Notes: generated by a model from the sequence alone, not told the origin. 21,162 nucleotides of DNA from CAZCZR01 sp964503455 (GCA_964503455.1 CAZCZR010000030.1:1-21162); one strand, 5' to 3'. Positions 6,159 through 14,271 are shown, numbered from the stretch's first letter. Translations and numbers: made by a program.

Positions 6159-7586
6159 ATGGCATATTTTCCTGTGTTTATTGACCTAAAAGATAAAAAG
6201 TGCGTCATCATAGGCGGCGGCAGAGTCGCGGCAAGAAAGGCAAAGAGGCTTTTTGAAGCGGGCGCGGACGTGACGGTCGCTGCACCCGAAATATCGGAGG
6301 ATATACGTTCTCTCGGCGTAAAAACCGTGTGCGGAGAAGCCGAGACCGCGTATATGGACGGGGCGTTTATGGTAATATGCGCCGCCGGCGATCCGGAGGT
6401 GAACAGCCGTTTTGCCCAAGCGGCAAGCGAGAGAGGAATACCTTGCGATGTGGCGGACTGTCCGGAGAAGGGCAGCTTTATATTCCCGTCGGTAATAAGA
6501 GAGGGCGCGGCTGTGATCGGCATATCCACGGGCGGTTCGGCTCCGTCGGCAGCAAGGTATCTTAAAAACAGCGTAAGGTCTGCTCTGCCGGAAAATACCA
6601 AAGAGGCGACTGCCGCCTTGGAGAAGATACGCGCCTGCGTGAAAAAAAGCGGCATGACAGCCGATGAAAAGAGAAGGCTTATGAACGATATTACCGAAAG
6701 GCTCTTTGCCGGCGCGCCTATACGCATAGGCACGCGCAAAAGCGAGCTTGCCGTGATACAGGGCAGGAGGATAGGCGAGCTTTTAAAGACGCGCTTCGGA
6801 GTTGATTATGAGATAGTTACAATGTCCACGGCGGGCGACAGAAACAAAGACGCGCGGCTGTCCGAGCTTGACGGCAAGGGAATGTTTGTCGCTGAATTTG
6901 AACAGGCGCTTTTGCGGGGCAGGATAGACGCTGCGGTACACAGCGCGAAGGATCTTCCGTCAGCTCTTGCCGATGGACTTGAAATATCCGCCGTGGCAAA
7001 AAGAGATGATCCCTTTGATGTCTTGATAACAAGGGCGGGAACGGAATTTTTTGAGGCTGACAGCTTTATTGCAGGCACATCAAGCGCGCGGCGCGAGATG
7101 CTTATAAAGCGGCGCTACCCGAGCTGCCGTGTGAAATTTCTGCGCGGAAATGTGGGAACAAGGTTAGAGAAGCTGAAAAGCGGAGAATATGACGCGCTAA
7201 TACTTGCAAAGGCGGGACTTGACAGGCTGGGCGTGACAGATAAGGATATATCAGTGACGGAGCTTGGAGAGAAATTCGTACCGGCTGCCTGCCAGGGAAT
7301 AATAGCGGCGGAATGTGTTTCGGGCAGCGCGGCGGCGGGACTTTTGAGCCTTATATCCGATGCGGACACAATGGCTGCTTTTGAAACGGAGAGAATGATT
7401 ATGCGTCTTATAGGCGCCGACTGCAGCGAGCCTGCCGGAGCATATGCGAAAATATGCGGCGGTATGCTGCATATAAGCGCCGTGTATGGAAAAAGCGGCG
7501 TGATAGAGCTAAGCGGAGCTGTCGGCGACAGAGCTGCGCTTGCCAAAAAAGCCGCCGCGATGCTGGAGGCTGAAAATGAACGCTAA
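6159..7586 (+). CDS. Fusion: precorrin-2 dehydrogenase (SirC-like) + hydroxymethylbilane synthase (HemC)
   Basis: 475-residue two-domain protein. Residues 1 to about 185 are a SirC/Met8-like NAD-binding domain. It has the dinucleotide motif IGGGRVAARKA (18-28) and the CDVADCPEKGSFIFP segment, whose Asp100 aligns with the catalytic Asp104 of E. coli CysG. ISTGGSAPSAARYLK follows, with Thr124 at the CysG Ser128 position (alignment from memory). Residues about 187-475 are a full-length HemC: IGTRKSELAVIQ, HSAKDLP (261-267, catalytic Asp265), and GADCSEPAGAYA with Cys422 for the dipyrromethane cofactor. The first domain oxidises precorrin-2 to sirohydrochlorin and may insert iron. HemC joins four porphobilinogens. 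There is one continuous frame with no internal stop. It starts 1 bp after the lepA stop with no strong ribosome binding site, suggesting translational coupling. Confidence 0.92.
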   Translation: MAYFPVFIDLKDKKCVIIGGGRVAARKAKRLFEAGADVTVAAPEISEDIRSLGVKTVCGEAETAYMDGAFMVICAAGDPEVNSRFAQAASERGIPCDVADCPEKGSFIFPSVIREGAAVIGISTGGSAPSAARYLKNSVRSALPENTKEATAALEKIRACVKKSGMTADEKRRLMNDITERLFAGAPIRIGTRKSELAVIQGRRIGELLKTRFGVDYEIVTMSTAGDRNKDARLSELDGKGMFVAEFEQALLRGRIDAAVHSAKDLPSALADGLEISAVAKRDDPFDVLITRAGTEFFEADSFIAGTSSARREMLIKRRYPSCRVKFLRGNVGTRLEKLKSGEYDALILAKAGLDRLGVTDKDISVTELGEKFVPAACQGIIAAECVSGSAAAGLLSLISDADTMAAFETERMIMRLIGADCSEPAGAYAKICGGMLHISAVYGKSGVIELSGAVGDRAALAKKAAAMLEAENER

Positions 7587-9009
7587 GGTATATCTTATAG
7601 GCGCGGGCTGCGGCGATCCGAGGCTTATTAGCGTGCGCGGCGCCGAAATACTGAAAAAATGCGCCTGCGTTATATACGACAGACTTATCCCGGAGGAGCT
7701 TTTGGAGCTTACGCCTCCGAGGTGCAGGCGTATATATGCCGGCAAAAGAGCCGGTGAGCATTATATGCGTCAGGAGGAAATAAACGCGCTGATACTTGAG
7801 GAGGCGCGAAAGGGAGGAACGATAGCCCGTCTTAAGGGCGGAGATCCCTTTGTGTTCGGCAGAGGCGGCGAGGAAGCGGAGCTTTTGGAAAAGCACGGTA
7901 TCGCATACGAGGTAGTGCCGGGCATAAGCTCGGCGTATGCCGCGTGTTCCGCAGCGGGGATCCCCGTGACGCACAGGGGAGCTTCGAGGTCGTTTCACGT
8001 TATAACGGCTCATACGTCGGACGGAAAATTAAGCGGCGGCTTTGAAAAATGGGCGCGGCTTGACGGAACGCTCATATTCCTGATGGGACTTTCAGCGGCT
8101 TCGGAGCTTGCGTCGGGACTTATAGGCGCGGGCATGAACGCCGATACTCCGGCGGCTGTGATCTCACGCGCGTATATGAAGGGACAAAAGGTCATAAGGA
8201 CGGCGCTTGAGGATCTTGGCAAAGCCGCGTTACAGGCGGAATCCCCCGCAGTCATAGCCGTAGGCGAAACGGCGGCTATGGAGCTTCATTATACAAGACC
8301 TGTGAGGGTTGGCGTCACCGGCACGCCGCATATGATAAAGCGGATGAAATCCGCGTTTGCGCCGTATGATGTGCAGATTTTCGATCTCGGCTTTTCATAC
8401 GTTGAACCGCTTGAAACAGACCTGTCGGACATCGGCGGCTATGACACGATTGTGTTTACCGGCGCGAACGGCGTAAGAGTGTTTTTCGATAAGCTTTTAA
8501 AAGACGGCATTGACGTAAGGACGCTTTGGAAAAAGAAATTTGCCGCAATAGGCAGCGGCACGGCGGCGGAGCTTGAAAAGCGCGGCATATTCCCGGACTT
8601 TATGCCAAAGGATTACACTGTCGCCGCACTGTCGAGGCTGCTTTGCGAAAAGAAGCGTGAGGCGGGAAGGATGCTTATATTCAGGGCGCAGCTTGGTTCT
8701 CCGGCGCTTGACCGCGAGCTTGAAAAGCACGGCGCAGTCTTTAAGGACACACACGCATACAGGCTGAGGATCGATGAAAAAAGGCTTGCCCGCGCAAGAC
8801 GCGCGGCGGCGGATATGGATGCTGTGACATTCGCCTCATCCTCCGCGGCAAGAGTGTTCTTTGAGGGAAACAGCGAACCGTTTACGGCAAAAGCCGCGGC
8901 GATAGGCGCGGAAACGGCAGCGGCGTTGAGGGAATTTGATATAAATCCGCTTACGGCGGATAAACAGACAGCCGAAAGTATGGCGGCTGCGATTATGAAA
9001 GGAATTTGA
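7576..9009 (+). CDS. Fusion: uroporphyrinogen-III C-methyltransferase (CobA) + uroporphyrinogen-III synthase (HemD)
   Basis: 477-residue bifunctional protein, a fusion well known in Clostridia. Residues 1 to about 240 are the SAM-dependent methyltransferase that converts uroporphyrinogen III to precorrin-2. Its motifs are GAGCGDPRLISVRG (9-22, Cys in place of the usual Pro), RLKGGDPFVFGRG (85-97), VVPGISSAYAACSAAGIPVTHR (start 113) and ESPAVIAVGE. Residues about 243-477 resemble HemD, including VFTGANGVRVFF and a C-terminal DAVTFASSSAARVFF segment. HemD sequences diverge strongly, so that half is assigned partly by context. ATG 7576 with GGAGG 6 nt upstream overlaps the previous gene by 11 nt. 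An ATG at 7540 in the same frame lacks such a site. Confidence 0.92.
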   Translation: MNAKVYLIGAGCGDPRLISVRGAEILKKCACVIYDRLIPEELLELTPPRCRRIYAGKRAGEHYMRQEEINALILEEARKGGTIARLKGGDPFVFGRGGEEAELLEKHGIAYEVVPGISSAYAACSAAGIPVTHRGASRSFHVITAHTSDGKLSGGFEKWARLDGTLIFLMGLSAASELASGLIGAGMNADTPAAVISRAYMKGQKVIRTALEDLGKAALQAESPAVIAVGETAAMELHYTRPVRVGVTGTPHMIKRMKSAFAPYDVQIFDLGFSYVEPLETDLSDIGGYDTIVFTGANGVRVFFDKLLKDGIDVRTLWKKKFAAIGSGTAAELEKRGIFPDFMPKDYTVAALSRLLCEKKREAGRMLIFRAQLGSPALDRELEKHGAVFKDTHAYRLRIDEKRLARARRAAADMDAVTFASSSAARVFFEGNSEPFTAKAAAIGAETAAALREFDINPLTADKQTAESMAAAIMKGI

Positions 9010-9011
9010 CA

Positions 9012-9983
9012 ATGAAACGTTTCAGACGGCTCAGAGTGTCGGAAAATATGCGCCGCATGGTGCGCGAAACCGCCGTGCGCCCTGAGGATATGATATATCC
9101 GCTGTTTGTGACAGAGGGCAGCGGCGTCAAACAAGGCGTGGAATCCATGCCGGGAGTGTACCGCTATTCGGTTGACTGCCTTGACGAGATACTTGAAAGA
9201 GTTGATAAAAGCGGCATATCGGGGGTGCTTCTGTTCGGCATACCCGATCATAAGGATGAGCGCGCAAGCGGCGCTTACGATAAGGACGGCGTCACTCAAA
9301 GAGCCGTCCGGTATATAAAAAAGCGCTATCCGGATATGATAGTCACCGTTGACGTGTGTCTTTGCGAGTATACCTCGCACGGCCACTGCGGGGTGGTGTC
9401 GGAGGGCAGGGTCCTGAATGACGAAACGCTGCCGCTGCTTGCGAAAATGGCGGTAAGCCTTGCGGAAGCGGGAGCCGATATTATAGCGCCGTCGGATATG
9501 ATGGACGGAAGAGTCGGCTATATCCGCAATGCCCTTGATGAGGCGGGATTTTATGACAGGGCGATCATGGCGTACAGCGCCAAATTTGCCTCGGCGTACT
9601 ACGGCCCGTTCCGTGACGCTGCGGATTCGGCGCCGGCTTTCGGCGACAGGCGCAGCTACCAGATGGATCCGGCGAACGGACGCGAGGCGTTGAGGGAAAT
9701 AGCGGACGATATTGCCGAGGGAGCCGATATTGTAATGGTCAAACCCGCGCTTGCGTATCTGGACGTGCTGAAGGAAGCTTCAAGCAAGTATAATATGCCT
9801 TTCGCGGTGTATAATGTAAGCGGCGAGTATGCTATGGTCAAAGCCGCAGCCGAAAGAGGCTGGATAGATGAACGGCGCATCGTGGCGGAAAGCCTGACCG
9901 CCATGAAACGCGCGGGCGCGGATATTATTATCACGTATCACGCGCTGGAAATGACGGAATATATTAGGAAACACTTTGATTGA
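9012..9983 (+). CDS. hemB: Delta-aminolevulinic acid dehydratase (porphobilinogen synthase)
   Basis: 323-residue HemB, which condenses two 5-aminolevulinates to porphobilinogen. The zinc site is of the cysteine type: DVCLCEYTSHGHCG gives Cys116, Cys118 and Cys126. The Schiff-base lysines are Lys191 (YSAKFAS) and Lys244 (MVKPA). APSDMMDGRVGYIR is also characteristic. Start: AAAGGA (8998-9003) lies 8 nt before ATG 9012; the in-frame TTG at 9006 is too close to that site. The gene starts 2 bp after the cobA-hemD stop. It supplies the substrate for the upstream HemC domain, so the three genes form one functional set. Confidence 0.97.
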   Translation: MKRFRRLRVSENMRRMVRETAVRPEDMIYPLFVTEGSGVKQGVESMPGVYRYSVDCLDEILERVDKSGISGVLLFGIPDHKDERASGAYDKDGVTQRAVRYIKKRYPDMIVTVDVCLCEYTSHGHCGVVSEGRVLNDETLPLLAKMAVSLAEAGADIIAPSDMMDGRVGYIRNALDEAGFYDRAIMAYSAKFASAYYGPFRDAADSAPAFGDRRSYQMDPANGREALREIADDIAEGADIVMVKPALAYLDVLKEASSKYNMPFAVYNVSGEYAMVKAAAERGWIDERRIVAESLTAMKRAGADIIITYHALEMTEYIRKHFD

Positions 9984-10014
9984 CGTAAAGGAATCGAAAG
10001 GATGATAATATAAC

Positions 10015-12327
10015 ATGGAGGATAAGTTATATCCGCTGCCGCTGCTGTCGCTGAAGCTGCTTACGGTTTATCCGAATATGGCTGTCAGCATAGACATCGC
10101 AAACAAAGCGGCGATAAAAGGAATATGCGCTGCATCCGAACGTGACGGACTCATATTCGTGACAGGCAGGATAGACATTGACGAAAAGGAAACGTATGAG
10201 AACATATACCGTGTCGGCACGGTGGCGAGGATCACGCAGGTGACAACAAAGCCGGACAACAGCATTACGCTTACCGTATCTGGTCTTGACAGGGCTATCA
10301 TAAGAAAGTACAGCATTTCGGGCGGAATACGCACCGTGTATGTGGAGCCTGTGGAGGAATACTTTGACGAAAGCCTGACAGCGAAGAACGAGGCGTACAC
10401 GCGCGCGCTTTTAAAGGGTGTGCATGAGTATTTTTCGGTGACGCCGCACATCAATATAGAGCAGTTCGTTTCGCTTATGGGCGTTAAAAACCTCAAGGAG
10501 CTTACGAATATAGTATCGGGCGCGCTGCTTTTGAATCCCGATGTGAAGCAAATGCTTTTGGAGATGTTCAATGTATATGAAAGGGCGGAAGCTCTCCTTC
10601 GCATAATAAACGGCGAGGTGGAGATAATGTCCATCGAAAGAGAGATCAAGGATAAGGTTAAGGATAATCTTGACCGCAATCAAAGAGAGTATTTTCTGCA
10701 TGAGCAGCTTAAGGTGATACACGAGGAGCTTGGCGACCGTGACACCACGGAGGAGGAAGCCGAAAAATTTCGCAGCCGTATAAAGGAAATAGGATTTTCC
10801 GAGCAGGATGAGGAAAAGCTTTTGAAGGAGGTGTCGCGCTTTGAGATGATGCAGTCGACATCGCCGGACAGCAACGTCACAAGAACGTATCTTGAAACGG
10901 TGCTTTCCCTGCCGTGGAACGAAAAGACCGAGGAGGTCATAGATATAGCCGCCGCCAAGAGGGTACTTGACGAGGACCACTACGGACTTGAGGACGTAAA
11001 GGAAAGGATCCTTGAATACCTTGCGGTGCGCCGTATGACGGGCGGCATGGGAACGGCGGTCATGTGCCTTGTGGGGCCGCCGGGAGTCGGCAAGACGTCG
11101 GTTGCCAAATCTGTAGCGAGAGCGCTTAACAGAAAATATGTGAGAATATCCCTCGGAGGCATACATGACGAGGCGGATATACGCGGCCACAGAAAGACCT
11201 ATATCGGAGCAATGTGCGGACGGATAATGGACGCCGTAAAAAGAGCCGGCGTAAAAAATCCGCTGATACTGCTTGACGAGATAGACAAGGTGGGAACCGA
11301 TTACAGAGGAGATCCGCAGGCGGCGCTTTTGGAGGTGCTTGACTATGAGCAAAACAGCGCCTTCAGGGATCATTATATAGAGCTTGAGTTTGACCTGTCG
11401 GACGTGATGTTTATCACCACGGCGAATACGCTTGATACCATATCCCGCCCGCTGCTTGACAGAATGGAGGTCATAAACCTCACCGGCTACACGGATATAG
11501 AGAAGCTGAATATCGCAAAGCGTCATCTTCTGCCGAAGGTGCTTAAGAGAAACGGCATGAAAAAGTCGGCTCTTACCGTGACGGACGGCGCGATAGAGGA
11601 TATTATCAGCTATTATACCCGCGAGGCGGGAGTAAGAAAGCTTGAACAGACAATAGATAAGCTCGTAAGAAAAGCCGCGAAGAGGATGCTTACGGAAAAC
11701 AAAAAAACTCTGCGCATATCCGAAAAAAGGCTCGGCGATTATCTGGGGAAACACAGGTATAGCCATGACAAGATCAACGCGCACGATGAGGTGGGTATCG
11801 TCAGAGGACTTGCGTGGACGGCTATGGGCGGTGAAACGCTGTCGGTCGAGGTCAATGTCATGGACGGCGACGGCAAGGTTGAGCTTACAGGTCAGCTTGG
11901 CGACGTTATGAAGGAGTCGGCTAAGACGGCTATCGGATATATACGCTCCCGCGCGGACAGCCTGAGCATAGAGCATGATTTTTATAAGACTAAGGATATA
12001 CATATACACGTACCCGAGGGCGCTGTGCCGAAGGATGGCCCCTCCGCAGGAATAACTATGGCGACTGCCGTAGTGTCCTCGCTGACGGAAAGAGCTGTCC
12101 GTAGGGATGTGGCAATGACGGGCGAGATCACATTAAGAGGAAGGGTCCTTCCTATCGGCGGACTTAAGGAAAAATCCATCGCCGCGTATCAGGCGGGCAT
12201 AAAGACGGTCATCATTCCCGAGGACAACAAACCCGACCTTGACGATATACCTGAGGAAATCAGAAACACAATGGAATTTATCCCCGTAAACAGTATGGAC
12301 ACGGTTTTAAAAACAGCTTTAATATAA
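10015..12327 (+). CDS. lon: ATP-dependent protease La (Lon)
   Basis: 770-residue LonA protease that degrades damaged and regulatory proteins in the cytoplasm. An N-terminal substrate-binding domain (1 to about 200, beginning LYPLPLLSLKLLTVYPNM) is followed by a coiled-coil/helical region (about 205-290). The AAA+ module has Walker A GPPGVGKT (354-361) and Walker B LLDEIDK (419-425). The protease domain has Ser677 in PKDGPSAG and Lys720 in GGLKEK, the Ser-Lys dyad. The AAAGGA site at 9997-10002 is 12 nt from ATG, longer than usual. In between sits a 3-codon ATG-ATA-ATA-TAA (10002-10013). The 31-bp gap after hemB has no convincing promoter, so lon is likely read from upstream. No CIRCE or CtsR-like site was noticed. 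Confidence 0.97.
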   Translation: MEDKLYPLPLLSLKLLTVYPNMAVSIDIANKAAIKGICAASERDGLIFVTGRIDIDEKETYENIYRVGTVARITQVTTKPDNSITLTVSGLDRAIIRKYSISGGIRTVYVEPVEEYFDESLTAKNEAYTRALLKGVHEYFSVTPHINIEQFVSLMGVKNLKELTNIVSGALLLNPDVKQMLLEMFNVYERAEALLRIINGEVEIMSIEREIKDKVKDNLDRNQREYFLHEQLKVIHEELGDRDTTEEEAEKFRSRIKEIGFSEQDEEKLLKEVSRFEMMQSTSPDSNVTRTYLETVLSLPWNEKTEEVIDIAAAKRVLDEDHYGLEDVKERILEYLAVRRMTGGMGTAVMCLVGPPGVGKTSVAKSVARALNRKYVRISLGGIHDEADIRGHRKTYIGAMCGRIMDAVKRAGVKNPLILLDEIDKVGTDYRGDPQAALLEVLDYEQNSAFRDHYIELEFDLSDVMFITTANTLDTISRPLLDRMEVINLTGYTDIEKLNIAKRHLLPKVLKRNGMKKSALTVTDGAIEDIISYYTREAGVRKLEQTIDKLVRKAAKRMLTENKKTLRISEKRLGDYLGKHRYSHDKINAHDEVGIVRGLAWTAMGGETLSVEVNVMDGDGKVELTGQLGDVMKESAKTAIGYIRSRADSLSIEHDFYKTKDIHIHVPEGAVPKDGPSAGITMATAVVSSLTERAVRRDVAMTGEITLRGRVLPIGGLKEKSIAAYQAGIKTVIIPEDNKPDLDDIPEEIRNTMEFIPVNSMDTVLKTALI

Positions 12328-12345
12328 AACGGAGAGGAAAACAAT

Positions 12346-12975
12346 ATGAATACAAACAACATTTCACTGACTGTATCGGCGGTTCGTCCGGAGCAGTATC
12401 CCGACACGGATTATCCCGAATTTGCATTTGCCGGCAGATCAAACGTGGGGAAGTCGTCGCTTATAAATAAGCTTGTAAACCGCAAGTCGTTCGCGAGAGT
12501 TTCGCAGACACCGGGCAAGACGACCACCATCAATTTCTATAACATTGACGATACGATACATCTGGTGGATCTCCCCGGATATGGCTACGCGAAACGGTCA
12601 AAAGCGGAAATAGCCGGTTGGGGAGAGATGATGGAGAGCTATCTGAGCAGCCGCGATCAGCTGGTGCAGACAATACTTCTTGTGGACTGCCGCCACAAGC
12701 CTACAGAGGACGATCAACAGATGTGCGACTGGATACGTCATTACAATGACAGAGTGATAGTTGTCGCGACAAAGCTCGATAAGCTGAAAAAGAGCGATAT
12801 AGAAAATAATCTTGAGATGATATGGCGCACACTGGGACTCGGAGAGGACGATATACTGGTGCCGTTTTCGGTCAAGGATGACGAGGGCAAGTATACGGTA
12901 TGGGACATGATAGAGATGATGCGCGCCGGCGAGCTGATACTTGACGAGGAACCGCAGGGCGGAGAGATAGAGTAA
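12346..12975 (+). CDS. engB: Ribosome biogenesis GTP-binding protein EngB (YsxC/YihA)
   Basis: 209-residue small GTPase essential in many bacteria for 50S subunit assembly. Motifs: G1 GRSNVGKSS (30-38), switch region SQTPGKTTTINFY, G3 DLPG (75-78) followed by YGYAKR, and G4 TKLD (142-145). An acidic C-terminal tail (GELILDEEPQGGEIE) is slightly longer than the core family. GGAGAGG precedes ATG, 18 bp after lon; the lon-ysxC order is conserved across Firmicutes. The stop overlaps the next start by one base (TAATG). Confidence 0.97.
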   Translation: MNTNNISLTVSAVRPEQYPDTDYPEFAFAGRSNVGKSSLINKLVNRKSFARVSQTPGKTTTINFYNIDDTIHLVDLPGYGYAKRSKAEIAGWGEMMESYLSSRDQLVQTILLVDCRHKPTEDDQQMCDWIRHYNDRVIVVATKLDKLKKSDIENNLEMIWRTLGLGEDDILVPFSVKDDEGKYTVWDMIEMMRAGELILDEEPQGGEIE

Positions 12976-13640
12976 TGGCTACATGGGTGGTTCATTTCAG
13001 AGTGGGAGAGTATTTTTTAAACCGTATACCGGGTCTTGACAAAAGACAGTTCGCCTTGGGAAACGTCGCGCCGGATTGCGGCTACGGCGAAAAGGACAGC
13101 ATCGGCGGATTTACTCCCCCGCCGCGCGTCACTCACTGGAGCGACACCGACAGCAAGTTAAATATCAATGCCGAGCGGTTTTACAAAGCATATCTTGAGG
13201 GCGGAACGCCCAAGGATGACGGCCGGTCGTTTTATCTGGGATACTATGTGCATCTGGCGACGGATATAAGGTGGACGATTGAAAAATATCTGCCTACGAC
13301 TGTAAAATACGCTGCGGAATATAAGAAGGATCCGGAATATTTAAAGGTCATCAAGGCGGACTGGTATGACCTTGATTTCAAGTACCTGCGCGATCATCCC
13401 CCGCTTGAGATATATTCCCTGCTTGACGGCACAGTAAGCGTCAGAGATTATTTTGACTATTACGAGCCAGGTCAGCTCACAAAGCAGCTTCGATTCATTG
13501 CCGACTTTTATAAAAAGGATATTCCCGCAGACAGGCTTGACCGCGAGTATACGTTTATGACAGAGCAGGAAATGGACGATTTTGTCACAAAGACCTGCCA
13601 TGAGATCGAGAAAATTTTAAGGATAAAAAAGATAATTTAA
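12975..13640 (+). CDS. Zinc-dependent phospholipase C family protein
   Basis: 221-residue protein resembling the Zn_dep_PLPC family. The start WVVHFRVGEYFL is followed by FALGNVAPDCG (26-36), a segment with THW (53-55), and FYLGYYVHLATDIRW (86-100). Conserved His7, Asp34, His54, His93 and Asp97 could be metal ligands by analogy. There is no signal peptide or membrane segment, so it is probably cytoplasmic, unlike secreted phospholipase C toxins. Family members of this type in Clostridia are common and uncharacterised; lipid hydrolysis should not be assumed. Translation is coupled to engB through a one-base overlap, with GGAG 10 nt upstream. Confidence 0.78.
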   Translation: MATWVVHFRVGEYFLNRIPGLDKRQFALGNVAPDCGYGEKDSIGGFTPPPRVTHWSDTDSKLNINAERFYKAYLEGGTPKDDGRSFYLGYYVHLATDIRWTIEKYLPTTVKYAAEYKKDPEYLKVIKADWYDLDFKYLRDHPPLEIYSLLDGTVSVRDYFDYYEPGQLTKQLRFIADFYKKDIPADRLDREYTFMTEQEMDDFVTKTCHEIEKILRIKKII

Positions 13641-13650
13641 AGATAATTTA
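13629..13650 (+). repeat. 11-bp tandem duplication at a gene end
   Basis: AAGATAATTTA occurs twice in direct succession (13629-13639 and 13640-13650), followed by a further AAGA. The first copy holds the stop codon of the phospholipase C-like gene and the second lies just before the GAGGAG site of the next gene. It looks like a slippage duplication that left the downstream ribosome binding site intact. Confidence 0.85.
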
Positions 13651-13667
13651 AAGAGGAGATTCTAACC

Positions 13668-13925
13668 ATGAAAAGCTATTCCTACACGCCGCACGGAGTA
13701 TGTTCCGTGCGCATAACCTTTGATGTTGACACTGACAATACGGTTCATAATGTGCGCTTTACCAGAGGCTGCAACGGCAACACGCAGGGTATTTCGCGCC
13801 TTGTGGAGGGCATGAAGATAGACGATGTTATATGCAGGCTGAAAAACACCGACTGCAACGGCAAAGGAACATCCTGCCCCGATCAGCTTGCGCAGGCGCT
13901 GGAGCTTGCGAAAGAGCAGCTGTAA
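13668..13925 (+). CDS. TSCPD domain-containing protein
   Basis: 85-residue protein of the small stand-alone TSCPD family (TIGR03905-like). The hallmark TSCPDQLAQAL is at residues 68-78. The cysteines Cys12 (GVCSVRITF), Cys35 (RGCNGNTQG), Cys56 and Cys63 (DCNGKGTSC) could bind metal. The same domain occurs at the end of some adenosylcobalamin-dependent ribonucleotide reductases. For the stand-alone form no biochemical role is established that I know of. AGAGGAG lies 9 nt before ATG, 27 bp after the previous gene. Confidence 0.85.
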   Translation: MKSYSYTPHGVCSVRITFDVDTDNTVHNVRFTRGCNGNTQGISRLVEGMKIDDVICRLKNTDCNGKGTSCPDQLAQALELAKEQL

Positions 13926-13964
13926 AAAACGCGTCGTCTTTAAAAGAAAGGGAAACGGAACAGT

Positions 13965-14237
13965 ATGAAAATAAAAGATTTATTGCCGATAGGCTCGGTG
14001 GTTGTATTAAAAAACGGGAAAAAGCGCGTTATGATAACGGGCATCAAGCAGCTTGACGGAAAAACCGGCGGCACCTATGATTATCTTGCCGAGCTGTATC
14101 CGGAGGGTCATCTCGGTCAGGAATCTATGTTTTTATTCAATCACGAGCAGATAGCCAAGGTGTATTTCAGAGGGTATGAGGATAGCGAGAGGAAGAAGTT
14201 CATCTCAACACTGTCCGCTCATTACAAAGAGAATTAA
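13965..14237 (+). CDS. DUF4176 domain-containing protein
   Basis: 90-residue protein with the DUF4176 pattern: DLLPIGSVVVLKNGKKRVMI at the start, then YDYLAELYPEGHLG and FLFNHEQIAKVYFRGYED. DUF4176 proteins occur widely in Firmicutes, often near type VII secretion loci, but no secretion gene is present here. The predicted all-beta small protein has no signal peptide. The ribosome site is modest (AAGGGA about 11 nt before ATG). It lies 39 bp after the TSCPD gene and probably ends the lepA-led operon. Confidence 0.82.
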   Translation: MKIKDLLPIGSVVVLKNGKKRVMITGIKQLDGKTGGTYDYLAELYPEGHLGQESMFLFNHEQIAKVYFRGYEDSERKKFISTLSAHYKEN

Positions 14238-14271
14238 AGCGCCGGATGCGATCGCTCGCAAGACCGGCTTT
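14236..14271 (+). terminator. Possible terminator hairpin after the DUF4176 gene
   Basis: AAAGC...CGG (14236-14245, with a two-base bulge) can pair with CCGGCTTT (14264-14271). An inner GCGA/TCGC stem is around 14248-14259. No proper T-run follows (only TAAATG), so termination is uncertain; it may be an mRNA-end hairpin. Confidence 0.4.

Noticed and set aside
5825..6739. A 304-codon minus-strand open frame across the lepA/sirC-hemC junction
   Set aside because: Shadow of two well-supported + strand genes; composition is Ser/Ala/Pro-rich low information and no family is recognised.
9980..10009. Promoter-like TTGACG-18 bp-GATAAT before lon
   Set aside because: It would start transcription at or inside the lon ATG, leaving no ribosome site; probably chance similarity over the hemB stop.
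10411..12009. A 532-codon open frame on the minus strand
   Set aside because: It lies entirely opposite lon, which has full-length family match and all catalytic residues. The frame is rich in Tyr, His, Arg and Leu typical of a shadow, and has no ribosome site.
13965..14237. Evidence of a type VII secretion locus from DUF4176
   Set aside because: No WXG100, EssC/EccC or other secretion gene is in the window; a lone DUF4176 is not enough.
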